Below, piece after piece: positions 9,130-18,195 of a stretch of DNA of 64,000 nt. The notes beneath the pieces were generated by a model, which was given only the letters and a program-made list of their open reading frames with translations, had not been told where the DNA came from and did not search any database. A program made the translations under genes and the position numbers. Position 1 is the first letter of the stretch. Each line of letters begins with the position of its first letter. The stretch lies in NCBI GenBank assembly GCA_965249925.1, contig OZ252260.1:2790001-2854000 (forward strand), in the 5' to 3' direction. The stretch comes from Hoeflea_A sp965249925 (GTDB lineage Bacteria; Pseudomonadota; Alphaproteobacteria; Rhizobiales; Rhizobiaceae).

Positions 9130-9328
9130 ACCCTGCCGTAAGCTGTATTGCGTGTTCTGATGTGCAGAAGTTCGTTACATATTTGCTATCGCTATACGAA
9201 CGGTCTCCAAATCCGCAAACACATTAGAACAGAAAGTTGCTAGAGTTCCATGCGAATTCGCGGTTCGCTCGGACATAGCCGAACATTGTGACGATCTTCG
9301 GATTGGAAGAACCAGGAGACCTCTCGAT

Positions 9329-9895
9329 ATGGCTGATTCAGTCTGGATTGCAATCATAGTCACCGGCCTCTACGTCGCCTGGGTCCTGGTGCCCTTGATC
9401 CCCTCGATTCTTGTTTACCGCATGTTCCCCGACACCAAGGTTTCCGCCGCCGGACCGCTGAGCAACCTGAATATCAACACCTCGGGGGCCTTTGCCGCCT
9501 ATCTCATCGTCCTGCTGGTCACCATTCCCTTTATCAGCGATTTGCGCCGCTATTATTCCAGTCTGTTCGACGCGGTCTGGGTGATCGAAGCCGACATGAT
9601 CATCCAGGACCAGGAAGGCAAGCGGGTCGAAGACCCCTCCTGGCTGCTGAGCAACCTGCAGGTCACGCTGGAGCCGGATCCCAATGTTCGCACACGGGGA
9701 AACCTTCAGATCAAGATCCCGGCCACCGCGGATCAGGATAGTCTGCCGCAATACATTTCGATCAAGATTCCGGATTTCGGCGGCAAGACCATCGAAATTG
9801 GCGAGGAAAGCAATTTCAGGGAATTCGACAGGGTCAACCGGCGGATCAAGATCATGCAGCCGGTGGTGGTGAGAGAAAGGCCGGTCAACCAATGA
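9329..9895 (+). CDS. inner-membrane protein of unknown function
   Basis: A 188-residue protein. Two transmembrane helices lie in the first 70 residues (IAIIVTGLYVAWVLVPLIPS and AFAAYLIVLLVTIPFI). They are followed by a soluble domain of about 110 residues with alternating beta-type sequence (WVIEADMIIQDQEGKRV, LQVTLEPDPNVRTRGNLQIK). It has a good ribosome-binding site (CAGGAGACC). The next gene's ATG overlaps its stop as ATGA, so the two are translationally coupled and probably function together. No family is recognised. Confidence 0.65.
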   Translation: MADSVWIAIIVTGLYVAWVLVPLIPSILVYRMFPDTKVSAAGPLSNLNINTSGAFAAYLIVLLVTIPFISDLRRYYSSLFDAVWVIEADMIIQDQEGKRVEDPSWLLSNLQVTLEPDPNVRTRGNLQIKIPATADQDSLPQYISIKIPDFGGKTIEIGEESNFREFDRVNRRIKIMQPVVVRERPVNQ

Positions 9896-10407
9896 GACCA
9901 GCAGCCTTTGCGGTGGCGTTGCTGCTGACGACAACGACGGCCGCCTTCGCCGCCGATTGTACGGTCGCCGGGGATTCCGCGATGGAGGCTGCCGGGAGCA
10001 ACGAATTCGGCTTCTCTGTAGACAGCACCGGCGGAACGGAATGCTTCATTTCCAGGGACAGCGTCATCGCCTCGGCGAGCAGCGACGACCCCATTTCCTG
10101 TGACGTCTCGCTGTTTACCGACGGGGAGTTCCACCCGGATTGGACACTGACGAAAGCCGAGCTGCTCGGTTCTTTCTCGGATTTCGATCGGCAGCCGACC
10201 GGCCAGATCAATTTTAGCGTCGGTGCCGAAGCCGGCGAGACCGGCGTCGCAACGCTCAAGAGCGTCACCCTGTCGGGCCCCGATTGCGACAACTGGCAGG
10301 AAGCTTTTTCCGGCGCGCCCGAAGAGACCGAAAGCGATGCTGAAGACACCGAGAGCGATGCCGAGGAAACCGACAGCGATTCGAACGCCGCAGACACATC
10401 GGGGTGA
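9892..10407 (+). CDS. secreted protein with acidic repetitive tail
   Basis: A 171-residue protein with a signal peptide (PAAFAVALLLTTTTAAFA). Six cysteines are spread through the mature domain. The C-terminal tail of about 30 residues is built of near-repeats of ESDAE(D/E)T, which makes it strongly acidic. Its ATG overlaps the stop of the upstream membrane-protein gene, implying coupling. The tail could bind cations or a basic partner; no family is recognised. Confidence 0.6.
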   Translation: MRPAAFAVALLLTTTTAAFAADCTVAGDSAMEAAGSNEFGFSVDSTGGTECFISRDSVIASASSDDPISCDVSLFTDGEFHPDWTLTKAELLGSFSDFDRQPTGQINFSVGAEAGETGVATLKSVTLSGPDCDNWQEAFSGAPEETESDAEDTESDAEETDSDSNAADTSG

Positions 10408-10443
10408 GGCAGCATCACGTCCGGTGAGCGATAATCCTGTTCC

Positions 10444-10472
10444 GATTGGCGCCGGCCGGACCAGCGCCAATC
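10444..10472. terminator. hairpin between convergent genes
   Basis: GATTGGCGC (10444-10452) and GCGCCAATC (10464-10472) form a perfect 9-bp stem with an 11-nt loop. It lies between genes that end at 10407 on the plus strand and 10557 on the minus strand. No strong T-run follows on either side, so it may be a weak bidirectional terminator. Confidence 0.5.
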
Positions 10473-10556
10473 AATAGGAAAGCGAGAATTTGAAGCCGAT
10501 TGCCAGCACGTATCGCGTCCGCGGGTCGTAACCAAGGCGCAGATACCGCCCCTGCG
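10471..10556 (-). pseudogene. possible C-terminal remnant of an outer-membrane beta-barrel protein
   Basis: The minus strand just after the ATP-grasp stop reads, in another frame, YLRLGYDPRTRYVLAIG followed by FKFSLSY and a stop. Alternating hydrophobic residues ending in an aromatic residue are the signature of a final barrel strand recognised by the BAM machinery. No start or upstream part of such a gene remains; the open frame runs back into the ATP-grasp gene. This may be a relic or chance. Confidence 0.25.
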
Positions 10557-11876
10557 TTACTCCGCCGGTCCCGGTGAGTCGAACAGATCCGCGGCGATTC
10601 CGAAGCCCAGATCGCTTCGAAAGTGCTTGCCTTGAAATCGAATGCCGGACAGCTGGTCGAGCACGTCATTGCGCACGGCGTCGATGCTGGCGCCAATCGC
10701 GACGGGCGCCGCGACGCGGCCGCCACCGACCACAAGCGTGCCGTCCGGTGCGGCGGCAACGTCCTCAACGACCGTTCGTCCGCCGGCCACAGCCTCCTCC
10801 AGCCCGGCGATGGGGACCGGCTTTGGGGTCATGATTTCAGGATATCCTTCCCCCATGGCAAAGACGGTCCCGCAATAGCTGTCCGCGTGCCATTCGACAC
10901 GGGCCCGATGCAACGTCCCGCGTGCCGCATGTTCGATGAGATCAGCGAAGTCGGACTTCAAAAGGCCGAGCAGCGCCACGAACTCGGGACTGCCGGGGCG
11001 CACGTTGATCTCCAGAAGAACCGGCCCGTCCGGCAACAGCATCACGCCGAAATAGACGAATCCACGATATCCGTACCCGGCGCGCCTGATGTGTTCGAGC
11101 GCCGGCTCGATGATACGTTCCCGCAGCAGCCGGTCCAGAGCAGGCGCGAAGCCGCGGCCGCAGGCGAGCGATGCCGCGCCGTAGGTGTTTGGCCCCGTGT
11201 CGCCATCGCCAACCCGTTTGTAATCCCGAACCGGCGGCATCAGAACGTAGCTCTCACCGTCCCAGACCACGTGTACGGAGGTCTCGAAGCCCTCGACACG
11301 CCGTTCGATCAGCAGCTGCTCGGGGGCATGCGCCGCATGCAGCGCATCCAGCTCCTCATCGACGTCCTGCAGGCTCTCGATCAAGGTTTCGGGCACCATG
11401 GCCCTGTGGATCGCATCGGCGATCAGAGCGTCGGCCTTGACCACATAGCGGTGACCTTTCCGCCAATGCTGGCGTAGCAGCGCCTTGGCCTCCGCCGCTG
11501 ACGCCACGACCCAGGCGTCGGGCGTGGGGACGCCGGCCTGCGTCATCAACGTCTTCATCAGGCTCTTGCGGTTTTCCAGCTGCGCGGCGTGCCGCGACGG
11601 CGCCAGGACCTCGATCCCATCGGCCGAAAACATGTCCACCGCATCGCTCTGCAGAAGGAACGCGTCCGTCACCAGAAGGCGCGATACGCCGTCGGCACGG
11701 GCCGTGCGTACCGCGTCGTGTGGCGACATCCCAGTCGCCGAAGCCGCCCAGGGCGCACGCGCCAGGACCGGATTCGTGCCAGCATTGTAGAATCGAAAGT
11801 CGGGGCCGACTTCAGCGGCGAGCCGCAGGCAGCACATATGATCGCGCGCGCCGCCATGTCCGTAGAGTCCGATCAT
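10557..11876 (-). CDS. ATP-grasp ligase, PurD (GARS)-like paralogue
   Basis: A 439-residue protein following the phosphoribosylamine-glycine ligase plan. An N-terminal pre-ATP-grasp domain (IGLYGHGGARDHMCCLRLA) is followed by an ATP-grasp domain with LENRKSLMKTLMTQAGVPTP near 105, RDYKRVGDGDTGPNTYGAAS near 220 and LLEINVRPGSPEF near 290. The C-terminal domain has GGRVAAPVAIG and GKHFRSDLG. True PurD has NTGGMG and E(F/L)N(A/V)RFGDPE; here these are NTYGAAS and EINVRPGSPE, so substrate contacts differ. It is probably an amide- or peptide-bond-forming ligase for another amine. No pur genes are adjacent. Confidence 0.72.
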   Translation of the reverse strand: MIGLYGHGGARDHMCCLRLAAEVGPDFRFYNAGTNPVLARAPWAASATGMSPHDAVRTARADGVSRLLVTDAFLLQSDAVDMFSADGIEVLAPSRHAAQLENRKSLMKTLMTQAGVPTPDAWVVASAAEAKALLRQHWRKGHRYVVKADALIADAIHRAMVPETLIESLQDVDEELDALHAAHAPEQLLIERRVEGFETSVHVVWDGESYVLMPPVRDYKRVGDGDTGPNTYGAASLACGRGFAPALDRLLRERIIEPALEHIRRAGYGYRGFVYFGVMLLPDGPVLLEINVRPGSPEFVALLGLLKSDFADLIEHAARGTLHRARVEWHADSYCGTVFAMGEGYPEIMTPKPVPIAGLEEAVAGGRTVVEDVAAAPDGTLVVGGGRVAAPVAIGASIDAVRNDVLDQLSGIRFQGKHFRSDLGFGIAADLFDSPGPAE

Positions 11877-11945
11877 GTGGTTCTGCCTGTTCCGGTCTGT
11901 CCGCTGCGTGGCTGGTGACGAGACGACGAGATCGAATGCGCAAAT

Positions 11946-13346
11946 CTAACTGGGGCAGTAGCATCGCGCAAAGGCATCGACGTCCAATTCCGTCACTGCA
12001 CACATATGGGCCTTAAGTCGCTCTTGCGGTATCTGCCCATGGCTGACCCAGTGGTATTTGCGATAGAGCGCGGTAGCAGCACTGCCGGCCCTGATCTGTT
12101 TGATCAGCGTGGCGACGCTTGAGGCGGAGTATTGCGCAAGACCGTAGGCCTTGGAGAACGTGTATTCGTACCGCCAGTCACCCGGTACGGACAATGAGGC
12201 AGTGGCGAGATTGGCGAGATAGTAGGTCGAGAAATCGGTCGGTATGCCCGTCTCTCGGTCGTAACGCACGACGCTATAGCCGGGATTCTGTTTGTAGATC
12301 GGGCTGATCGCGGGGACGATCTTCTGGGCGAGCACAGGCTGGGCGTCCGTGTCGGCAAGCAGGCGGTAGTCTTCCTTGTGGACGTGGCTGGCGAAACTCG
12401 CCTGGATCGTCGTGCCGAATTCCCGCAGCAGTGCGATGAATTCCGTAGCGTAAGGCTCCCGTAGGAACGGCACGATTTTCGCCTCGCAGGTTTGCTGTTG
12501 CGCCTCGGCGGTCGAATACCCGTCAATGCCCCACGGGATGTGGTGCACAAGCCACACGGGATCGCCTGTCGCCGTCTGACGCCTCAACGTGGTGCGTAGC
12601 CAGCGCAGCATATCATTCGCCGCCCTTTCGCCGCCGGTCCCGCACGCATCCAGATACTTCGCCGACCAAAGGATATTGTTGATCACCAGGATCCGAGTGC
12701 GTGGCAGGACGGGGTGGCGGACGGCATAATAACCGCCGGCACTGAATGTCTCGTCAAAATCGGACGCGACCAGATCGGTACCTGCGAGGCGGCGTACTGT
12801 GTCCTTTGTTCGGGCAAGATAACCGCCGTCCGATGCGAGTTCATAGTCGCCGCATTCCGAATCGTTGTTGCCGAGGACGGCAATGATGGGCTTGTCCGGC
12901 AGCGCTCTCGAAATGATGTCGGCAACGAACACCGTCGCTTTCACGGCGAGGGCCTGCACCTTGTCGTCGGTCGATGCGGTGCCCAGCGCGTCAGCCGCCT
13001 TCGCCTCGAACTCATGCGCCAGAAAATCGCCGACAATGATGGCGAAGTCGGCATCCGCGGCGGTTTTCCCAAAGGCCGAAGCGCTCGAAGCGAACAGCGC
13101 GAAATTACTGTCGCTCCCCCATGGGGACATCGCCTGCTGTTCGATCGTTGCAAACACCGAAAGCCAATCTTCGACCGGCAGGGCGGCGAGGCTATCGGCG
13201 AGATCCGGCGGATCGAACGGATTAAAATGGATGTCGGAGATCAAGCCTACGCCGCCATGGCGCTCCTCCGCCTGTGCCCATGCGAGCAGGGCTGAAGGAC
13301 CGAATACCAGGAAAGCGATGATGCAGAAGGCGAGTCTAAGACGCAT
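11946..13346 (-). CDS. secreted acid-sphingomyelinase-like metallophosphoesterase
   Basis: A 466-residue exported protein. The signal peptide (AFCIIAFLVFGPSALLAWAQA) is followed by a calcineurin-like phosphoesterase domain. Metal ligands are visible in SDIHFNP, IIVGDFLAHE, AVLGNND and WLVHHIPWG, and ASHVHKEDY near residue 320 stands in for the usual GHxH. The order and the HIPxG string are those of acid sphingomyelinase-type phosphodiesterases, including the C-terminal helical region. It probably hydrolyses phosphodiesters such as phospholipid head groups outside the cytoplasm. ATG 13344-13346 is preferred over an upstream TTG because GGGGAT lies upstream and the signal peptide follows directly. 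Confidence 0.78.
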   Translation of the reverse strand: MRLRLAFCIIAFLVFGPSALLAWAQAEERHGGVGLISDIHFNPFDPPDLADSLAALPVEDWLSVFATIEQQAMSPWGSDSNFALFASSASAFGKTAADADFAIIVGDFLAHEFEAKAADALGTASTDDKVQALAVKATVFVADIISRALPDKPIIAVLGNNDSECGDYELASDGGYLARTKDTVRRLAGTDLVASDFDETFSAGGYYAVRHPVLPRTRILVINNILWSAKYLDACGTGGERAANDMLRWLRTTLRRQTATGDPVWLVHHIPWGIDGYSTAEAQQQTCEAKIVPFLREPYATEFIALLREFGTTIQASFASHVHKEDYRLLADTDAQPVLAQKIVPAISPIYKQNPGYSVVRYDRETGIPTDFSTYYLANLATASLSVPGDWRYEYTFSKAYGLAQYSASSVATLIKQIRAGSAATALYRKYHWVSHGQIPQERLKAHMCAVTELDVDAFARCYCPS

Positions 13347-13586
13347 GGGCAAAGATCCCCTATTGGTTCCTGACAATGCGACAGCGGTCGATCATCCGCA
13401 AGTTTAGAGAGACTCAGGATCACGCTATTCCGCGAATATCGGATACCTTTGAAACGCCCGATTTGTCAGATTAGCCGGGATGAACAGGGTTTTCTTGTTT
13501 TGCCGAAACCGGTGTATGATCGCCGTCATTGGATCTCGTCGACACGAACCGATCGCGCCGACACAGGTAACGGTCTCGCGGCAACC

Positions 13587-13904
13587 ATGAAATCGGTGCT
13601 GTATAACGCGTTGAACTGGCTTTGGAAGCGGGCCTATGTTCTGACCTGCCGCCACCGCTATGAAACCCTTTGGTTCGGTAAGACCGGCGGTGTGACCCTC
13701 AATCGGGACTATCAATACGTGCCCGAATACGGATGCAGTCAAAGATGCATGCGATGCGGGAGAATGAGGCAGATGCGTGGATCCGTCAGAAACGGCGTTG
13801 TTTTGGGAGCGGACGAACCGAACCTCGCCACTCGACTGATCGCCACACGTAGGGGCGAGTTGGGCAGCTTCCCGAGGATGGAGCCGGACGAAGAAGAGCG
13901 GTAG
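13587..13904 (+). CDS. small hypothetical protein with clustered cysteines
   Basis: A 105-residue reading from ATG 13587 (MKSVLYNALNWLWKRAYVLT); the frame is open from 13449, giving up to 151 residues. It contains CRHRYETLWFG and then GCSQRCMRCGRMRQ, whose CxxxCxxC spacing could bind zinc. The sequence is basic and compact. No family is recognised. The internal start is chosen because coding-like sequence begins there. Confidence 0.5.
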   Translation: MKSVLYNALNWLWKRAYVLTCRHRYETLWFGKTGGVTLNRDYQYVPEYGCSQRCMRCGRMRQMRGSVRNGVVLGADEPNLATRLIATRRGELGSFPRMEPDEEER

Positions 13905-14234
13905 CGCAAGGTGTGATCCGGTTTGACGATCGCATTCGGTGCAGGCCGGCAGGCTTCCGGCTGTCGAATCCGGTCGCTCTCCCTGATCAAATGGCAGACT
14001 GAGGGGCGTACGGCAACGCGCTAACGTCAGGTTTCTGTATCAATGGCCGCCATCACATAAAGTAAATCCATTCAAATAACACAATTTTATTTGAGGAAGT
14101 ATTTCTTTTTGGAGGATTTGGTGTAATAATCGTAATTGAGTATTATTGGAATATATTTTAGGATTATTTGCTACGCCAAGCTACAGACAGCGCCACCATG
14201 ACGGCGATGCATGTAAGAAGCGATGCGTGCGCGA
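13905..14234. other. non-coding, AT-rich interval
   Basis: No gene is seen. Bases 14030-14175 are strikingly AT-rich compared with the flanking high-GC genes, with runs such as AATTTTATTTGAGG and GAATATATTTTAGG. This may be promoter or terminator DNA between convergent genes, or an old insertion scar. Confidence 0.5.
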
Positions 14235-14621
14235 TCATCCCAGGAGCGCTCTCGCGGCGCCGGCCGCGGTCAACACCGATGCGACCACCAATAACGACCA
14301 ATGGAAAGGAGCAAGATCGGCGAACAACTGCAATACGGTGAGAAGAACCAGACCAAGCGCTGCGATTGCCAAACCGTAGGGACCGCCTGTGATCAGCGCT
14401 GCCATCGCCAATGCGACCGCCATGCCGGCAATGACCACGGGGGCGGACGCAACCATGCCGGCGCCGGCGACGAAGACGAGAACCATTGATGCATAACTGC
14501 ACATGGCTGCAATCCCCCATTCCCCGGGCACGTCTCCAAGCAATCCTATGGTCAGGAACAGGAGAAGCGGCAGGTTGACAACCAAAGCGAATGCGATGGT
14601 CGCGTAAAACGTAACACCCAT
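14235..14621 (-). CDS. small integral membrane protein
   Basis: A 128-residue protein made almost entirely of four to five hydrophobic helices (FYATIAFALVVNLPLLLFL; VVIAGMAVALAMAALITGG). ATG 14619-14621 has GGAG 8 nt upstream. The frame is open to a TTG at 14684, which would overlap the divergent hydrolase gene by 22 nt. Function unknown. It is divergently transcribed from the alpha/beta hydrolase with almost no intergenic space. Confidence 0.6.
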   Translation of the reverse strand: MGVTFYATIAFALVVNLPLLLFLTIGLLGDVPGEWGIAAMCSYASMVLVFVAGAGMVASAPVVIAGMAVALAMAALITGGPYGLAIAALGLVLLTVLQLFADLAPFHWSLLVVASVLTAAGAARALLG

Positions 14622-14662
14622 CAAAACCACTCCAGCTAGGCAGACTAAAGGCAGGGCAACCG

Positions 14663-15799
14663 ATGACTGTATACTTTGCTTCAAACCGGGACGTTATACA
14701 CGAGACATCCAAGGACTGTAAGAATCTGGGCAAGCGCTTCAATGCCGACGGTCCGCAGTTCTTCCGTGTCGGCAGGGCCGGAGCCACGCTTGCTGGAGAC
14801 CCTTTCGACGACGATGCATGGGCACCCGGACGCTGTGAATTGTTCCCGGAGAAACTGGATACGGGCCGGTCGAGCAATATCCGCATAGGATCTCCGAGAT
14901 TCTTCGAGGAAGTCAGTCAATTGCTGGGGCAAAGCGGTGCGGATGTCATCATTTTCATCCACGGCTTCGCCAGCACGTTTTCCAGCTCGATGGTGAGGGC
15001 CGTGTCGCTTCAGGCGGTCTACGGCAATCGGTGGACAGCAAATCAGCAACGCTGGAATATCGAGGGCAGGGAGCCACCGGTCGTCGTGGCGTTTTCATGG
15101 CCGTCCAATGGCAACGTGTTTCCGGCCTATGAGTATTTTTCAGATCGTGAGGATGCACAGGCCTCCGGGCTGGCCATGGCGCGGGCGCTGGACAAATTCT
15201 TCCAGTTTCTGCTTGAACTGCGGCAAAAGGACCGGGCCCTGATCCGGGAGCGTGCCAATACCGGGACCGTGCCGACCGCCGATGAAATGGCGCAGTGCCA
15301 GCGCAAGATTCATGTTCTTGCCCACAGCATGGGAAACTGGGCCTTGCGCCATGCGGTCCTGAAATACACGCAGCTTGTTGGCCGCCGTCCACTGCCGCGG
15401 CTATTCGACAACGCCTTCCTGATTGCCGCAGATGAGGACGCGGATGCTTTAGGCGATGAAGGCAAGCTCGCCTTGATAACGGATCTGGCCAATGCGGTGC
15501 ACGTCTATCACAGCAGGAATGACAGGGCCTTGCAGATCTCGGATACGACCAAAGGAAAACCGGACCGTCTTGGGTCGGATGGCCCGCGCAATTTTGCAGA
15601 TCTCAATGAACGGATTATCGCGATCGACTGCCATCTGGTGGATGATACGACGCTCGCGCACGGGAACCACCAGTATTACCGGCTGCGCAGCGAAGTGATC
15701 GACGACATCCTGATGTCTGTCGCCGGGCTGCCGCATGACAACCGGCCGGGTCGCGACACGCTGATGCCGGGCCGGGCATGGAGGATCAGGACGCAATAG
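14663..15799 (+). CDS. alpha/beta hydrolase, DUF900-like esterase
   Basis: A 378-residue protein beginning MTVYFASNRD, a start typical of DUF900 alpha/beta hydrolases. IIFIHGFAST near residue 96 supplies the oxyanion region. VLAHSMGN near 215 is the nucleophile elbow with catalytic Ser (A-x-S-x-G variant). HVYHSRNDRAL near 275 probably carries the acid, and a His near the C-terminus (GNHQYYRL) completes the triad. There is no signal peptide, so it acts in the cytoplasm or at the membrane. Substrate unknown. Confidence 0.82.
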   Translation: MTVYFASNRDVIHETSKDCKNLGKRFNADGPQFFRVGRAGATLAGDPFDDDAWAPGRCELFPEKLDTGRSSNIRIGSPRFFEEVSQLLGQSGADVIIFIHGFASTFSSSMVRAVSLQAVYGNRWTANQQRWNIEGREPPVVVAFSWPSNGNVFPAYEYFSDREDAQASGLAMARALDKFFQFLLELRQKDRALIRERANTGTVPTADEMAQCQRKIHVLAHSMGNWALRHAVLKYTQLVGRRPLPRLFDNAFLIAADEDADALGDEGKLALITDLANAVHVYHSRNDRALQISDTTKGKPDRLGSDGPRNFADLNERIIAIDCHLVDDTTLAHGNHQYYRLRSEVIDDILMSVAGLPHDNRPGRDTLMPGRAWRIRTQ

Positions 15800-16099
15800 C
15801 TCAATTACAGCGCATCGCTGCCTCGCCATGGGATTGGGTGGCATAGGCTTTTATGACCTGGAACCCCACTCCACTTGGCCCGGATGATGAAGGATGCGGC
15901 CGGCATTCCGACGCACGGACACAACGCTCCGAGTCGACTACGAGAACCCCGAACAGACCGATGAGGGCGTCAGCACGGCGGCTTCAGCAAAGCCGTCAAA
16001 CGACATCTTTCGTGTTAATGACGTCGGTCCCGACGCCGTCAGCGTGCGTAGCTGACGTCTACCGTGAAGTCAGTGTTGTAGAATATCGACCGGCCGGCC
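15800..16099. other. non-coding interval
   Basis: About 300 nt between convergent genes. A 90-codon open frame exists on the plus strand from 15853, but its Arg/Thr/Ser-rich composition is not protein-like. No clear signal is seen. Confidence 0.4.
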
Positions 16100-16354
16100 T
16101 TACTCGTCGCCGGTCCCAATTGTGACGGGATTGCCGTTGTCTTTGTCACCGCCGGTGACAGCGCCTACGGCCAGTTTGTTGCCGTAACCGACTGCCTCGC
16201 CGCTGGCGACTTTATTGCCGTAGCTGATATTGTCGCCGCTGGCGACCGTTTCCGCTTTAGACGAATGAGCACCGGCCATGAAGCTGCATTCAGCGAGGGC
16301 GGCGTTGGCGAAGAAAGGCAGGGATGCGAGGCAGATGGCAAACATGCGTGTCAT
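16100..16354 (-). CDS. small secreted protein with GNK repeats
   Basis: An 84-residue protein with a signal peptide ending ANAALA. The mature 60-odd residues contain near-repeats: SYGNKVASGEAVGYGNKLA followed by VGAVTGGD. Mature length and Gly/Ala/Val composition recall short amyloid-like or matrix proteins, but no family is recognised. The ATG has a strong AGGAG seven bases upstream, which supports a real gene. Confidence 0.6.
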   Translation of the reverse strand: MTRMFAICLASLPFFANAALAECSFMAGAHSSKAETVASGDNISYGNKVASGEAVGYGNKLAVGAVTGGDKDNGNPVTIGTGDE

Positions 16355-16530
16355 GACGCTCTCCTGTTGTTCGCGTGCAGACTAACACAATCATCAATGA
16401 TGTGAAGACCGGATTGTCTGTCCAAAAGCCGTCTTATCCGAATAAGCGGTTCCAGATCCAAAAAAGGGTGTTCTTCCGCACGCCATCGATGGCTGTGGTG
16501 GCGCGCTCGAACCGGGTGTCTCGCAGGTCT

Positions 16531-16992
16531 TTATTGGGTGATCACGACCTGGGTATTGCGAAGCCCGTATTTCCTGACCAGACCAAAAAACCGTGAAGCG
16601 TTGCCAACACTCAAACGGATGCAACCGTGAGACGCCGGACGTCCCAATTTGTGCGTTGCATTGGTGCCATGTATCGCGATGCCGCTGCGGGTCAGCGCGA
16701 CCAGATAAGGCAGATTGGCGTCCCAGTGTTTTTCATAGTAGTTGCGGTACATGAGATAAGGCCGGAAACGGCCAGTCGGTGTACGCCACCCCTTTTTTCC
16801 GGTCGACACATGCCAGACATGTTTCCGCTTGCCGTTGACATAAACCTGCATGCGCTGCTGGGACAAATCCACCTTAGCAACGATATTGGCGCTGTGGGCA
16901 TTGACCATGGGTTGCGTGAAGAAGCACAATATACTCAAAGCAAAAAGAAACGTAATATATTGTACTCGAGACATCATGGTATACTCACTCAT
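16531..16992 (-). CDS. L,D-transpeptidase (YkuD domain)
   Basis: A 153-residue exported protein. The signal peptide (ITFLFALSILCFF) is followed directly by the YkuD catalytic domain: IVAKVDLSQQRMQVYVNGK at its start, then IAIHGTN and the active-site motif ASHGCIRLS with the catalytic Cys and His. These enzymes cross-link peptidoglycan through 3-3 bonds or attach proteins to it in the periplasm. It is shorter than multi-domain members because it lacks a LysM or SH3 domain. The first ATG has no clear ribosome-binding site, so start could also be 16977. Confidence 0.85.
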   Translation of the reverse strand: MSEYTMMSRVQYITFLFALSILCFFTQPMVNAHSANIVAKVDLSQQRMQVYVNGKRKHVWHVSTGKKGWRTPTGRFRPYLMYRNYYEKHWDANLPYLVALTRSGIAIHGTNATHKLGRPASHGCIRLSVGNASRFFGLVRKYGLRNTQVVITQ

Positions 16993-17372
16993 TCTGATGC
17001 ACTGCTAAAGTGGTTGGATTCGGTGTTCGTCCATGACGACGCTTTGGTCCAGAGGACCCTGACCCCCAAAAAAAGCTATCTCAAAAAAGTCGGAGGCGTA
17101 AAGCCGCATCTCCATTCACGCAAAAGTAACGTTAATGGCCATGCTTTGCCGACTTGCCGACCTGACACAGCGTTCGCCGGCCAATAGCGTCCACGCGCTC
17201 CCAGGACGGGATCCGAGTCCTCGGCATCAAACAGGCGTGAGCACGGCTGTGATTCTGGATCTTGGAGAAAAACGACGGCGCCGCACTCTTGCAGCGTGAT
17301 CTCGCCGTGGAACCGGCATCGTGCCGGTCAGGTTACTCCGCTACGCGGCAGTCCCGGTGACGCTGTTGTTGT
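16993..17372. other. non-coding interval
   Basis: No gene is supported. The end nearest 17372 can be read as an alternative C-terminus of the following minus-strand lipoprotein gene (see that entry). No other structure is obvious. Confidence 0.4.
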
Positions 17373-18125
17373 TCAAAGCCCCGGTGCTGTCCGGGCACTT
17401 GGCGCTGACCAGGCGATCGGGTCGGGCCCGCCGTTCATCTTGCGCAGGCTGGTCACGTAGTTTCTCGGTGTCAGCCAGTGAAAGTTGCCGCGGTAACCCA
17501 TCGAAACCGCGACATCGCCGGCAAACGAGTTGCAGTTGTAAAGCACCGCATGCCAGAACGGTAGGCGCGCCTGCAAGCGACGGATATCGGCGACGACTTT
17601 GTCGTATTCGGGTTTTGTAAGCATGACCCGCCAGATCGCGGTCAGATACTCATATTCCGTATCGCCATCGGTCCACCCTGTCGAGGATTCGACCGGCACG
17701 ATATGGCCCAAAGTGTAGACGGCAGGGTTGTCGGATTTCGGTGCGAGGCCGGCCACTTCGGCCTGAATCTCTTGTCCATGCTCGTTGAGACGCCCGAAGA
17801 CAACAAATGTATGTCCGTAGGAGAGCGCATAGCGGGCGCGGAAATCGATGAAATACTGCTTACCGGTGCTGGCCGAGGCTTCGGCCAAAAGATCTGGGTT
17901 AAACTTTTTACTGTTTAACAGAGCCACCCTTGCCGACTCAGCCGGCGGTGCAACCGAGCCCGCTGCAAGCGCCGATGCGTTATATACATCGCCCTGCGAG
18001 CCGCTTACGAGGTTGGTCTCGACTTCGCCTCGTGTCTGACATGCCGCAACCGCAAGCATCATCGAGGCCGCCAGCAAGTGGCGGTAGTTTACAATGGGCA
18101 AACCAAGCTCCCACGCCAAAAACAA
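17373..18125 (-). CDS. lipoprotein with papain-like (DUF4105/NlpC-type) features
   Basis: A 250-residue protein. The N-terminal hydrophobic segment ends in a lipobox-like LAVAACQ. The mature part has YALSYGHTFVVFG near 110 and FWHAVLYNCNSFAGDVAVSMG near 205. A conserved His early and an NCN-type Cys later are typical of circularly permuted papain-fold peptidases such as DUF4105-like proteins. The last residues (APSARTAPGL) look wrong. Another frame continues with DRLVSAKCPDSTGALNNNSV and a stop near 17330, so a small frameshift around 17425 is likely. An envelope location is inferred. Confidence 0.62.
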   Translation of the reverse strand: MFLAWELGLPIVNYRHLLAASMMLAVAACQTRGEVETNLVSGSQGDVYNASALAAGSVAPPAESARVALLNSKKFNPDLLAEASASTGKQYFIDFRARYALSYGHTFVVFGRLNEHGQEIQAEVAGLAPKSDNPAVYTLGHIVPVESSTGWTDGDTEYEYLTAIWRVMLTKPEYDKVVADIRRLQARLPFWHAVLYNCNSFAGDVAVSMGYRGNFHWLTPRNYVTSLRKMNGGPDPIAWSAPSARTAPGL

Positions 18126-18195
18126 CGCACACCAAACGTTGACCCTAACGCGTTACTCTTCAGGCCAGCCCTGTGGCGAGACAAACAGGACAAAT

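Noticed and set aside
9885..10535. 216-codon minus-strand frame opposite the acidic-tail protein
   Set aside because: Its Ser/Val repeats mirror the acidic repeat on the other strand; the plus-strand gene has a signal peptide and coupled start.
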